Made by a program: the position numbers and the translations under genes. From assembly GCA_003990745.1 (NCBI GenBank), contig RBNI01000445.1, positions 1 to 31,233 on the forward strand: DNA of 31,233 nt. Direction: 5' to 3'. Below the pieces are notes generated by a model that made no database searches, was not told where the DNA came from, and saw only the letters and a list, made by a program, of their open reading frames with translations. Positions 21,622-31,233 of the stretch are shown piece after piece; the first letter of the stretch is position 1, and the number at the start of each line of letters is the position of its first letter. The stretch comes from Jimgerdemannia flammicorona (lineage: Eukaryota; Mucoromycota; Endogonomycetes; Endogonales; Endogonaceae).

Positions 21622-22577
21622 CTATTTAAATGGCACTCCTTTCTTGAGAAGGATCTGGATTGGAGCAGCGATTTGAGCAAAGTTCTTGATAAACCTTCTG
21701 TAATAGGATACTAGCATCAGAAATGATAGTGTCTCCTTTGGGGTCTTGGGTACTGGCCAATTGTTGATCTTCTTGGTTTTCTTTGGGTCTGCATGAGTTC
21801 CTTCTTTTGAGACTATGAATCCAAGGAATTCGAGTTTCTGTTTCCTGAAGTAGCATTTCTTTGCATTTAGTCTCAAGTGGTTTTTGCAGGTGAGCTTGAA
21901 GAATTCCTCTAGGTGGTGCAGGTGTTCTTCAAAATTTGCTGAATAGATGTTGGAATCGTCCATGTATACAATCAGGCAGTGGTGAATCAAAGAGGCATAA
22001 ACTGAATTCATCATCCTCTGGAAGGTGGGGGGTACATTGCAAAGTCCAAAGGGCATTCAGAGGTACTCAAACAGTTTTCCTAGAGCAAGGAAGGCTGTCT
22101 TTTGAATGTCCTTGGGGTCCATGGAGATCTCATGGAATCCTGTGAAGAGGTCCATATACTGAAGTATCTGGCATCTTGTAACTGGTCCAAAAGGTCATCG
22201 ATTCTGGGCAGAGGATAAGCATTCTTTTCAGTGACTGAGTTCAGTTTTCTGTAATCCATGCAGAGTCTCCATCCTCCTTTCTTTGGTACAATAAGTATAG
22301 GGCTGGCCCAGGGGCTGGTAGAGGGTCGGATGACTCCATTGTCTAAGAGTTCTTGGATGTGCTCCTTTTCAAATGTTTTCAAGTGATGGGGTATTCTATA
22401 GGATTTCTGCCAGATGGGTGTTGCACTTCCTGTATTTATGCTGTGGTGATATGATGGATTGTATGGCAGGTTGCCATAATTGGTGGTGAAGATATCTTGA
22501 TATTTGTTGAGAAGTTCTACTAGTTGTTGCTGTTGTTGAGGTGTCAATTCTTCTCCAATATTGGTGGAAGGCTTCAC
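21622..22577 (-). pseudogene. Reverse transcriptase (gypsy element), frameshifted
   Basis: N-terminal blocks include [40 protein letters not shown] and [20 protein letters not shown]. About 22157 the frame moves by one base, consistent with a single-base loss. In the new frame come [27 protein letters not shown] and the intact catalytic YMDD at 21966-21955, then LGFIVSKEG and the connection region. A TGA before MPFG adds a second lesion. Confidence 0.9.
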
Positions 22578-22987
22578 TGTCTCCTGGGTCGCAGAGGGGA
22601 CTTTCCTTTCTTCTGGGACCTTCTGCCGTTTCCTGATAGGTTTAGTTCATAAACTTCCCTATGAGTTCGGTTGAGAAAAGGCACCAGATGTCCTATGATG
22701 GTTCCTTTCAGCAAGATGATGGTCTCCCAACTTTGGTTGGTTCCTTGGGAGTGTACTGGATTCATCTTGTCAGGGAATGTGTGTCCCTCTATGTCCAGGT
22801 GTGGGATATCTTCCTTGGGTTCAAAGAAGAGATTTCTGGGGTCGGGTCATGCAAATATTTCGAAGGTAGTTTGTTCTCTAGGCTCCAGGATGAGATTCTT
22901 GTGCAGTCTGACTGGTTGTCGGTACACTTACTGGAGAACATTCCTCTTGAGGTGGTTGACTTGAAGGAGATGTACCTCCTTCTTGTC
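22578..22987 (-). other. Linker between dUTPase and reverse transcriptase
   Basis: The translation is not recognisable as a domain (blocks EPREQTTFEI, EPKEDIPHLD and [14 protein letters not shown]) and has two or three stops. It is presumably the inter-domain part of the Pol polyprotein. Confidence 0.5.
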
Positions 22988-23370
22988 TGAGCTTCCAAAT
23001 CCCTTTGCTTGTCTTGTTCCTTCAGTTAGTTCAGAGACTTCCTGTAACTGTGGGGTCTTGACCTTCATGAAGACTGCTTGGGTAATCTTCTGTCCTCTAA
23101 TGATTCGGTGCAATTCTGCACTGCTGTTGTGTAGGATAACCTTGATTTCGCCTATATATCCAAGGTCAATAGTTCCTCCTTCTACAGTTATCCCTTATCT
23201 GGCAAGTCTGGACTTGAGGTCAGTTGAATATAAGTTCCTTGGGGTGGCTGCATGGCTGGTTTAGTTCTGACCATGAAGGTCTTTCCAGGCTTAATAGATT
23301 CATCCTCCAGGCTATGAAGATCATATCCTACATCTTCTGGGTGGGCTTTGGTCGGGGGTTTGGCCTTTGG
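22988..23370 (-). pseudogene. Retrotransposon dUTPase domain (between PR and RT)
   Basis: Motif 1 is HPEDVGYDLHS (about 23355-23308). Motif 2 begins PPQGTYIQL, where a one-base frame change near 23200-23215 and a TAA break it. Motif 3 is EGGTIDLGYIGEIKVILHN with the catalytic Asp and the stacking Tyr both kept. Motif 4 is IIRGQKITQAV. Motif 5 is TRQAKGFGSS at the end (about 23015-22988). All five motifs of the trimeric dUTPase family are thus present across two frames. The enzyme would lower dUTP during cDNA synthesis. Its place between protease and RT differs from the neighbouring plus-strand element. Confidence 0.88.
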
Positions 23371-24030
23371 ATGCAGCAGGGCATACTGGGCAATATCCTT
23401 GCTGAGTTCGGACTTTCCTAGGGCTGAAGCTCGACTAGCAGAGAGCCTCCAAGCTCTAAGGTTAAGATGTGGCCATCTGGCTCCAGTAGAAGGGTCTCGA
23501 AGGTAATTAATTCCCCTTCTTCCTGTAGGGTCTAGGGCTTCCAGGAAGTTGGCAGCATCTTCTGCCCATCCCTGGCAGATAGCATGTCTGATGAGAGCTA
23601 GGATATCTTCTCCCAAATCGTAGATCTTGAGGATTCTTCTTCCTGGCTTCTTGATCTGGCTTTTTCGAATCTGGCTTTTTCAGATCTGGCTTCAGTTATC
23701 TCCTTTCTTCAAAGTATGCACTGCAACATCATGGCTGAGATGAATCTTCTGATGTTTGCAATCTTGGCAGTCAGGGTGTTTCCTATGGTTGCAATATCCC
23801 ATTGCTCAAAAATGATGTTCCCAGCTATTTATCTCTTATTGTCTTGGAAATCGATATCCATCTTGATCATAGGTAGGTGGAAGGGTAGACAAGGGGTATA
23901 TTTCTGTTCGGATAAAGAAGCCTTGTCCCCTAAATCGACTTTATAACCTTGTGGTAACTTCTTGAAAGGTGGTGGACTGTGCAAGTATAGTTGGGGGTTC
24001 TGGTCTCTGGGGTCTCTGTCTTTCTTATTG
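23371..24030 (-). other. Unrecognised Pol segment upstream of dUTPase
   Basis: From 23616 the frame is open into the dUTPase and reads GEDILALIRHAICQGWAEDA and later LRAWRLSASRASALGKSELS. It looks folded (alternating hydrophobic and charged residues), but I do not recognise it. Upstream the frame has several stops and a short KSQIRKSQI repeat near 23650-23690. Confidence 0.45.
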
Positions 24031-24689
24031 GTCCAACAAATGACACTGGTAGCAGTAGTCTCGGGGAGAGTGGAAGACCATTTGGTGTGGACATCTTCCT
24101 AGCTGAAAAGCTTTCTCCTGGTGGGTTTCTTTCTTGGGAATGATGGTGATTATACTGGGTCCTTCTTCTATATTCCAAGGATCATTGTCTTCAGGTGGTG
24201 TCCAGTGAGAGTCATCCCAGGGAATGAGTTTGGGGACCTCTTCTTCATTGGGTGCTTCTTGTTCAGGAACTTCTTGGTCAGAAGTTTCTTCTTCCTTGGA
24301 TAATTCTTGACCCCAAATCGCTTGTACTTCTGCAGGTGTTTCTGGAATATGTCTGCATTTCTTCTTCTTTCTTCTGCACTCTGGGCAGGCTGTGCCAGGC
24401 GATTTCCTTGTTTCCATAATCTTGGAGGAGTGCTCAGGACACCTATGTCTTTTGAGGCATGTAGGGCATCCTTTGATTTCTTCTGCAATGGCTCCAATGG
24501 TGATAGGGATGGTATTCTTGACCCACACATTGTCTTCTGGTCTGTCATCCACCAGGTTAATTCGGGGATTGAGTCTGGGATCATTTCCATCTTCAGATTC
24601 TTCTTCCTCTTCTGTAGTAGACTCTTCACTGCTGGTATACTCTTCCTGAATAGTGACCTTCTTCTTCTTCTTTGATTGTTCATAGCTGG
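24031..24689 (-). pseudogene. Acidic and Cys/His-rich segment after the protease
   Basis: Directly after the protease come Lys and Glu runs, then GCPTCLKRHRCPEH (CX2CX5CX2H) and CPECRRKKKKCRH (CX2CX6CXH) between 24468 and 24349. An acidic Pro/Glu linker and a third Cys/His group near 24097-24040 (CPHQMVFH...CYQCH) follow. The spacing suggests zinc binding, but it is not the CCHC nucleocapsid type. It is in the same frame as Gag and protease and is uninterrupted from 24795 to 24025. I do not know its function. Confidence 0.6.
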
Positions 24690-25074
24690 TCACCTTATCT
24701 CTGTACTTCTTACCTTGATAGTCAAACTTGAGTACTTGTTGGCCGATATCAACAACTACATTCATTTCCTTCATCCAGTTGGTACCAAGAATCATATCAT
24801 AGGTGACAGCTTCTGTGATGACAGCTTTGGAAATAGAGAACTGAATGTGTCCCAGAGAGATGGTGATGTTTCGTACTTCTCCAAGGGGTTGAGTTTGGGC
24901 TCCATCTGCTACTATGATGCTGAGGTTGGATGGTCCATCAATGGGCCATTGGAGGGTATCCAGGAATCATTTGGCAATGATACAGATAGCTGCTCCTGTG
25001 TCTATAAGGATTTTCACTTTTTGTCCTCTAATATCTCTATGTAAGTAGATGCTGACATGTCTCTTGGCTGCTTA
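24690..25074 (-). pseudogene. Aspartic protease (gypsy element)
   Basis: Retropepsin that would cut the Gag-Pol polyprotein. KVKILIDTGAAICIIAK carries the D-T-G active site (25002-24994), and DMILGTNWM (about 24798-24770) is the second conserved block. A TGA follows IIAK at about 24970, and a TAG lies at 25072-25074 just upstream. Otherwise it is in frame with Gag. Confidence 0.87.
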
Positions 25075-26982
25075 GACAGAGATGGAAGCTGGTTCTTGCT
25101 GTGGGATTGGGACTTGGCCAGTGCTAGACCTTGTCATTCTCAGCAATTTGTTTTGAACTCCAGCTGGTGTCAGTTGCAAGAACTGCAGGAGAGGGACTTC
25201 CATCTTGGCTTCTTGAATCTTCTGCCAGGCTTCATTGTAAATGTCTCTAGGCATAGTCTTTGGAGTGTACTTCTTCTTAGGCTTCAGGGGTATAGGTTCC
25301 CATTCTTCTTGTTCCATTTCTTCATCTTCTGGTGGCAGCTCATTTGTTTCAGGCACAAATGGTGAGGGAGTTCAGAGAGATATTTCTACCTATTCCTCCT
25401 CATGCTCTTCGTCTTCTTCCTGAATCATTCTTCTGCTGACATTTCTGGATGGCCTTCCTACAGGTCTCTTTCTTTTCTCTGCTGGGTAGACTGTTTTTCA
25501 GGTACTAACCTTAGTAGGGTACAAGTCTAGGTCACTGTAGTCTTCACTGTTGCTTGCTTCCTCAAAGTCTTTGACAGGATAGGCTTCCATCTTCTTGTAC
25601 TGAGTGTCATTCCTTCAGTTCAGTGGTTCTGAGTCCCTTCGGTCACTTCTTTTGTTGTCATATTCAGTGGCATATTGTCCGAATTGTCCACAGTAGAAGC
25701 ATTGGACTTGGGCTCTGTCTTGGGCAGGGTACCTTCTTTCTTCTTGCTGGTAATTCCTATTATCTCTTGGTAGATAACCTTGGCTCCTCTGTGGTGGGTA
25801 CCCTCTGTTGTTTTGGTAGTCCCAATTTTCGTGTGTGGTGAGTTTTTCAATCTGTCCAACCAATCAGTCTAACTTGGAGCTGAGATCTTGGATTTCACTT
25901 CTGTCCTTCTTTCCTTCCTTGGCTGGCTTTCTTTCTTCGGATCTTTCTTGTCCTTGAAGGAGTCCTTGTAGAGCTTTGACCAGGATGTCTTCCTTCTCTT
26001 CTTTTCTGTCATAATCACTCCAGGTAGTTCCTTGTCTGATATCAAAGTATTCTTGGGCTGCATCTACTTGTTCCTCAGACCTTCTAATGCCTAGGGTATG
26101 GACATGCTGAGCAATATTTGGGGGAATTCCATTCATGAAGGTCATTGGACCTATGATGTCTTGGTTGGTAACATTGAACTCAGCAGAATGCATTCTCTTC
26201 TGGATTCTTGTGAAGAAGGCTCTGGGTGATTCTCCAAGATTCATCTTCATTCCCATGATGGATTCCTGAGCCTTATGGCGGGTTTTGTTTCCTGCATACT
26301 TTTCGATGAGCCAGTAGACCATGGCCTCATATTATAGCTCATCAGACATTGCAGCTTGTATCTGTCTTGCTAGTTCTGAATCTCAGTTGTTTGCTGTTCA
26401 ATGGAAAATTCCTCTGGCTGGTTCTCTGAGCTGGGCTTTGTAGATGGTGATTTTTCTTTCATCTGAGAGGTTTCTCAAGGCTGCAATTCCTTCAATTCCA
26501 TTAAGGAATTCTCTGGGGTCCTCCTCCAGGTATCCTGCAAAGGTTGGCAATGAGGTGGCCATTTTGTCATCACTTTCTTCAGATTCTAGTTCAGGTTCAG
26601 ATTCGGATTCACTTCCTGAGCTGTCACTGGAGATAGGGGTGCTTGGGTATCTTGAAGATAGTGTTCTGGTCCTTGGATGGAGTGGAGTAGGCCTAGGTAT
26701 TCTTGTAGGACCTACTTCTGGTTCTGCAAGGGGTTGTGGTAGGGGTTCTATTGGTGAGATTGGCAGGACTAGTGTGGGGTGTCTGGCTGTGAAGTGTTGG
26801 GTTCATGTGATAAGATCTTCTAGTTCTTGTGCAAGTTCTCCAAAATCTCTAGCAGGGCTGTCTGTATTGTCTGGTTGATCTGGTTGGGGATTTTGGGCTG
26901 TACTGCCTTTTGGTTCTGGTTGAGATCCTTCTGATGCTGGGTAATTGGCAAGTCTTGAAGTAATTACTTCTCTTCCTATCTA
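25075..26982 (-). pseudogene. Gag (gypsy element)
   Basis: The structural polyprotein of the virus-like particle. An acidic Ser/Pro/Glu-rich N-terminal region precedes the internal ATG at 26562 (MATSLPTFAGYLEEDPREFL), the typical start of the Ty3/gypsy capsid-like domain. That domain continues with GESPRAFFTRIQKRMH near 26220. The nucleocapsid knuckle at 25701-25660 reads CFYCGQFGQYATEY, a CX2CX4HX4C motif that has lost the His and the last Cys. About eight stops interrupt the frame. The true start is unclear, because the frame is open upstream to about 26982. Confidence 0.82.
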
Positions 26983-27100
26983 GATGCTGGTGATAACTGG
27001 TTCTCCTGTACTAGTAGAGGTTGGTGTTGGGTCAAATGTATCCAGTTTGACTGTGGGTTCTTGTGAGCTGAAAAGTCATGTTGATTTTGAAATCTTCCCA

Positions 27101-27114
27101 GTTGAGCCTCCAAA
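27101..27114 (-). other. Primer-binding-site candidate
   Basis: In element sense TTTGGAGGCTCAAC follows the 5' LTR directly. TGG two bases inside the LTR border would pair with a tRNA CCA end. I could not identify the tRNA. Confidence 0.55.
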
Positions 27115-28410
27115 TGTAATGTGCCTGGCTCAATGGAGGCAAATTACAAGATTGGGGGTTGGTGTAGTTTGGCTTAAGCCCCCAGTTACTTTGTCAAAAG
27201 TAACAAAATGTTCTGAGATTTCCTGAGGTCCTTGGTGTTTGGTGGTATAATAGTTAATCTGAATACAACAGTAGTTCCTTGGTTCATATGGCAGTCGATT
27301 TATGCAGATTTCCTTATTGGGACAGTTCTCTGGGTGTAGCGGCAGTTTGTATGAACAGGTTTCCTTCCTGGGTCAACTGGGAATAGCAGAATTTGTGTGT
27401 AGCATGAGCTTCCTTATGTGGGACGTTCTGGTAATTTGGCAGATAACTCGATTTGGCTCACTGGGAATCGTATGGCATGGATTCTTCTGTAACAGATTCA
27501 CTGAGAACAACGAATAACTTCGGATGGCATGGGTAACTTGGGCTCTCTGGGAATAATACTCGGGTCTTCTGGGAATGCAGATAACTTGAAAATGGCGGAT
27601 GATGTGGATAACTCGGATAACTCAGATGGCGCGGATTCTTCCTGAATCGGCTTCAACTGGGAATACTACTCGAATGGCGCGGGTTCTTCTGGGAATGCAA
27701 ATAACTTGAAAACGGCAGGTGACATGGATTCTCCGGAATCGGCGGGCTTCTGGGAAATAACTCGTATTCTTAGCAAGTTATGTTGAGACTGGCTTTGTTT
27801 GCGCGGAGTTGCGTTGTTAGACTGGCTCTACTGCAAAGTTGCATCAAGGACTGGCTTGTGGCAAGGCTCTCTGGGAATGCAGAAACTGGGGTTCTTCAGG
27901 CTTATCTGGCAAGCATACCCATAGTGCGGCTTATTCCTTAAGTGGCAGGTTCTTCAAAGGCAGTGAAGTTCTCCTTGAACTTAGGTGGCAAATCTTCAAG
28001 CTTTGTATCAGAAAGTGGACTGGAGTGGGAATAAGGGGACCAATTGCTCAATCTTTAGAGGCTTCTTTGGTTTGCACTTCAATTCAGACTGAGGTTTATT
28101 CACTCTTGTCTCTGGGGTAATTTATACAAGTTGGTTGCTATCTGGTTACTATGTGGCTAACTATAGATCTGCTACTTATGGCAGGTGTACAGAGTCTGTA
28201 TGGTGTATAAGACCTGTACAGTGTACAGAGTCTGTATGGTGTACCAAGTCTGTACAGGTAAACAGACCCTTTCTGGTATCTCTGGCTATTTATACAGTTT
28301 TCCGCAGCAATGGTTGCTGGTTACTATGCTGTGTGTTTGTATCATCTTGCCTAATTGTTCATGTCATCTGGTTAAGATATAATTCGGGTGATACGTTTTG
28401 GTTTGTCACA
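27115..28410 (-). repeat. 5' LTR (1296 bp)
   Basis: Pairs with 18214-19547. It contains at least seven CTGGGAAT motifs, several CGGATGGC blocks and the tandem array at 28188-28259. In element sense it should hold the promoter, but I cannot point to a convincing TATA box or start site. Confidence 0.92.
28188..28259. repeat. 4 x 18-bp tandem repeat in 5' LTR
   Basis: Counterpart of 19325-19396. Units 1 and 3 are identical to TACAGAGTCTGTATGGTG, and units 2 and 4 vary. Confidence 0.85.
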
Positions 28411-29575
28411 GTAGATTCAGCTGTCTCTTCTTTTTCAGCACTTTCTTTTATACTGTCTTATTCAATCTCACTCTCTTACTATTTACTATTTATATATATA
28501 TATAATTAGAATGGTCTTCTATATTACTATCTACTATATTATTACTCTCCTGAGCTTCTTCGGAATCTTTAGCAGATATTTTTCTCTTTTTCACTCTCTT
28601 TTACTTCTATTATCTTATAAATGAAAAAGTCTTACCTAAGTATTAAAGATCAGTCTCTAGTCTTTTCAGTGATCTTCTTCTTAGTAAACCAGAGTTTTAA
28701 TCTATATTTTCTATCTTAAATGAAGTTCCCTTTATATCTAGAATCTAATATCTATAACTCTAACTCTACTCCTTTATTACCTCTTTCACTTTTCTCCTTA
28801 TTTTAATAATTATTACTATTGAGACCCTCTTTACTAAAATCTATATTACTCTCAGATCTCATTTTAGATATCTTTATATTAGCTCTATAATCTTCTCTAT
28901 TTTTAACTCTTATTTTATAGTATCTTTTAAAGATATCTTCTCTCTTACCTCTCTCTAACCTATGTAAAAACTTTACTAAGATAATATCATTCAGCTGATT
29001 TATCAGTAAGCACAAATATTCTGATAATTACTCTAGATCTCTAGAAATATAATATTCTTATATACATACTCTAAAATCAATTTCTTAGATAATAGAATCA
29101 CTACTAGTTCTATTATCTATTAGTCAGATCTCTCTATCTTAGTACTTCAGCTGCTTAGTCCTACTATCAATATATTATATCCAATTTTTTTTTTTAGATT
29201 TACTATCACCTTACTATCAGTAGTTATATCTAGATCCCTCTCTACAGTCTCTCTAATTTCTATATCTTTACCTTTCTTTTCTTTTATCTATTATCAATAT
29301 CTCTAAACTGGCTACCAGTCTTTATCTTATCTGAAAAGCTTAATTACTCAAACTCTCTATCAACTAATTAGACTACTGACTCTCTTGAACTCCCCTGTGA
29401 CTACTAGTATAACTAAAAAAAAACTCATTTTTATACTATAACCTCTTCTTATATACTAATATCTAAATATTTCAGATCTACTAGATCAGTATATCTATTA
29501 GATCTCCTCTTTATTAATATATTAATAATACCTTTCTTTAATAAACTATGTAATAAGTTGTAAGATTTCATATTA
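28411..29575 (-). mobile_element. LINE fragment D (ORF1 N-terminal half), heavily decayed
   Basis: Minus-strand sequence that aligns with LINE ORF1. The translation of 29015-28803 has LINQLNDIILVKFLHRLE, matching LITKQMNNVVSVKFLRGLE in copy C. The stretch near 28722-28800 follows 4805-4885 of copy A base by base with C-to-T type changes, and 29078-29135 follows 5165-5225. It stops at the 5' LTR border of the gypsy element. The 5' end is vague, near 29560-29575. It has almost no CpG. Confidence 0.7.
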
Positions 29576-29944
29576 TATAAATGATAGTAAAGAGAAATAG
29601 TTACATATTATTAATTGTAAGTAAAATATCAAAAGCCAAATTATAGTTTATAATATATATATATATATATTATATACGTATACTAATTATAAATACTAAT
29701 AACTAATTATTATATAATCTAATATAATATACTTTTGATAACTAATATAATAAATATTAATTATTAAGTAAATTATATTATATAAAATAATATTAATTTT
29801 TATATATTTATAATTACCATTTTTATATTTCCTAACCAAATATCAGATTGATACAAATCAGCAACATAGTAAAAATGGGTTAAGATATACATAAAGAATA
29901 AAATTTCATAAAAGAGACACAAAATGATAACAGGCAAAATCATA
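29576..29944. other. AT-rich intergenic DNA with TA microsatellite
   Basis: Very AT-rich, with a TA run near 29655-29672. This is the 3' flank of the Crinkler-like gene. No gene or clear polyadenylation signal stood out. Confidence 0.55.
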
Positions 29945-31233
29945 TCATGAACGACCACGAAGTCTCGCAAATATATCGCCCAGTACCACGTTAACATCTG
30001 CAAAAGAAATCGATTTCACAGAAACCTTAGGACTCACTACTTTTAATCCTTTTCGCGTTTCCCGTACCTCTTGTTCTTTCTCTGTTAGCTCTCCTTGTGA
30101 TTCCCTAATCCATACAAAGGTAACCTCGATATCATAGCCCTGAAGTTGGTTCGCCCACCCGCTCCAACTTTCGAAAAAAGACGCGACGGAATTCGAGTGG
30201 TTATGGTTAATGGTAATCTGGATTGGAATTATGTGGGCTTTCAATTCTTTGCAAATCACCATTAATGCGTCGATTGCCTTGAAGTTGTAATGTTGTGGAA
30301 TGAAGAGTTCGCAAGGGCAGGATTTGTTCAAAGTAGCGGTGCGTCCAGAAAATACTGTTGTCTTCAGTGGTTTCGACTTCTTTGACTGCAGGAGCAATCC
30401 ATCCAATGAGATACTGCTAAGACATATCTGCTCCACGATGAAACCAAGCATCGACGGGTTGTCCTTGAAAGTTTCGAGACCCGCAAACCACTCGGGTCGC
30501 GGAATGTTATTTTCTCCAGTTTCACGAAGATACCGCGCCATCGTCTCCCGCGCCAACCCGCAAACATGATGTCCCATTTGGTCCTCATCCAGGTAGAAAT
30601 AGCGATGGTCGTACAGTTCTGGATTGATAACATCTGCCACTTTGTGGATGATGCAATCATTCATGAATTTCACGAACCTTTCAGAAATGTGAAGGTAAAT
30701 TGTATAAGATAATAAATTATGAAAATGATAGAAATAACAAACGGACAGATCAAACAAACTTACCACTGCCTTTCCATCTTATTTCGCTCGGCATTAATAG
30801 TTTTCGCAAATAAGATGACTTCCTTCATGACGGTCGATATCTCCTGCTCTCTCATAAAGTTGGACACCACGTCTTTGAAAGACTTCTTCGAATACTTCAG
30901 GAGAGGACGCAAAAGGAGCGGAATCCCGCCCGTGATATCCATAATGTGTTCCTTTTCGTCATCAGTCACTACCGGCAATTCCTTCCTATGATGTTCCCAC
31001 CATGATAGTATCTCCACCTATAATAATATTCATTTCGTCAGCATTTGAAAAAGCTAAAGCACCACAAAAATAAAATAAATAGTTCGCTTACTTTCGTCAT
31101 ACCCCCTAGCAGACTGATCAGATCAACGCAATTCTGCTTTTTTTCCAAATACATGGCCGACTTGTAGGTTGCGGATGCACTTTTGATGACATAGTGCGTG
31201 GATATTATCCTATCCAGGGCGGCGCGGGAAATC
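29945..31233 (-). CDS. Crinkler-like (CR-toxin type) NTPase/nuclease protein, 3' part, two introns
   Basis: Three exons join in phase: 31233-31092, 31017-30764 and 30677-29945, giving 375 visible residues with no internal stop. Exon 1 has LISLLGGMTKVE. Exon 2 has SWWEHH and MDITGGIPLLLRPLL, the helical part that follows the P-loop ATPase in Crinkler proteins. Exon 3 has LYDHRYFYLDED and HHVCGLARE, then a C-terminal region AIDALMVICKE...IIPIQITINHNHS, with the spaced Asp and Q-x-T pattern of the PD-(D/E)XK nuclease-like end of this family. The P-loop itself and any secretion signal would lie off the right edge. In fungi such proteins are candidate effectors or internal conflict proteins. CpG content is normal, unlike the transposons beside it. 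The family call rests on motifs only. Confidence 0.78.
30678..30763 (-). other. Intron 2 of Crinkler-like gene (86 nt)
   Basis: Donor GTAAGT and acceptor CTGAAAG; splicing completes a Trp codon (TG joined to G) and keeps the frame into FVKFMND. Confidence 0.8.
31018..31091 (-). other. Intron 1 of Crinkler-like gene (74 nt)
   Basis: Donor GTAAGC and acceptor TTATAG, phase 0, joining GGMTK to VEILSWW. An in-frame TGA in the intron shows that removal is needed. Confidence 0.78.

Larger units (their letters stand above)
18214..28410 (-). mobile_element. Ty3/gypsy LTR retrotransposon with dUTPase, 10.2 kb
   Basis: The element reads right to left between two long LTRs. In its own sense each LTR begins TGTGACAAACC and ends ATTACA. 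A primer-binding-site candidate follows the 5' LTR and a G-rich polypurine tract precedes the 3' LTR. The internal 7.6 kb encode Gag, aspartic protease, a Cys/His-rich segment, dUTPase, reverse transcriptase, RNase H and integrase. That order (integrase last) is the Ty3/gypsy arrangement. No chromodomain was seen. Gag to dUTPase are in one frame with several stops, and frame changes occur inside dUTPase and RT, so this copy is not autonomous. CpG is reduced but present. The LTRs differ mostly by transitions plus rearranged middles. Confidence 0.92.

Noticed and set aside
24307..24675. Plus-strand frames with Phe/Ser-rich, membrane-like translations
   Set aside because: Antisense to the Glu/Lys-rich part of Pol. 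GAA/AAG codons read backwards give Ser/Phe/Leu.
28803..29015. A separate small basic protein gene
   Set aside because: It aligns with LINE ORF1 (SVKFLRGLE block) and belongs to decayed fragment D.

Overview
This window looks like a transposon-dense, AT-biased stretch of a eukaryotic, most likely fungal, chromosome. The reasons are layered Ty3/gypsy-type LTR elements, APE-type LINEs with poly-A tails, a short hAT-like inverted-repeat element, and, at the right edge, an intron-containing gene of the Crinkler (CR-toxin type) family, which is common in some fungi and oomycetes. I cannot name the species. No rRNA, tRNA or CRISPR array was seen.

Layout. (1) 1 to about 5790, minus strand: LINE copy A, cut by the left edge, with ORF1 and ORF2 (endonuclease plus reverse transcriptase) interrupted only by stop codons. 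(2) About 5795-7088, minus: the ORF1 half of an older related LINE (B), which A appears to have entered. (3) 7089-7601: AT-rich DNA with no gene. (4) 7615-13472, plus: LINE copy C, full length, strongly decayed, flanked by a 13-bp target-site duplication and ending in poly-A. (5) 13642-14255: a 614-bp foldback element with a perfect 8-bp duplication. (6) About 14600-18160, plus: a decayed Ty3/gypsy element with gag, dUTPase, protease and reverse transcriptase remnants, in that order. (7) 18214-28410, minus: a 10.2-kb Ty3/gypsy element with two long LTRs and the order Gag, protease, Cys/His-rich segment, dUTPase, reverse transcriptase, RNase H, integrase. (8) 28411 to about 29575, minus: a very decayed LINE ORF1 fragment (D). 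(9) 29945-31233, minus: the 3' part of a Crinkler-like NTPase/nuclease gene with two introns.

Most of the window is dead mobile DNA. The older blocks (B, C, the plus-strand gypsy) have almost no CpG dinucleotides and are broken mainly by transition-type stop codons, which fits deamination of methylated cytosine or a RIP-like process. LINE A, the large gypsy element, the foldback element and the Crinkler gene keep CpG, which gives a rough relative age order.

The most notable biology is that two clearly different Ty3/gypsy elements side by side both carry a dUTPase domain, but at different places relative to the protease. The larger element also carries paired Cys/His clusters between protease and dUTPase that I do not recognise. 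Its two LTRs contain a fourfold 18-bp tandem array built on a palindromic core.
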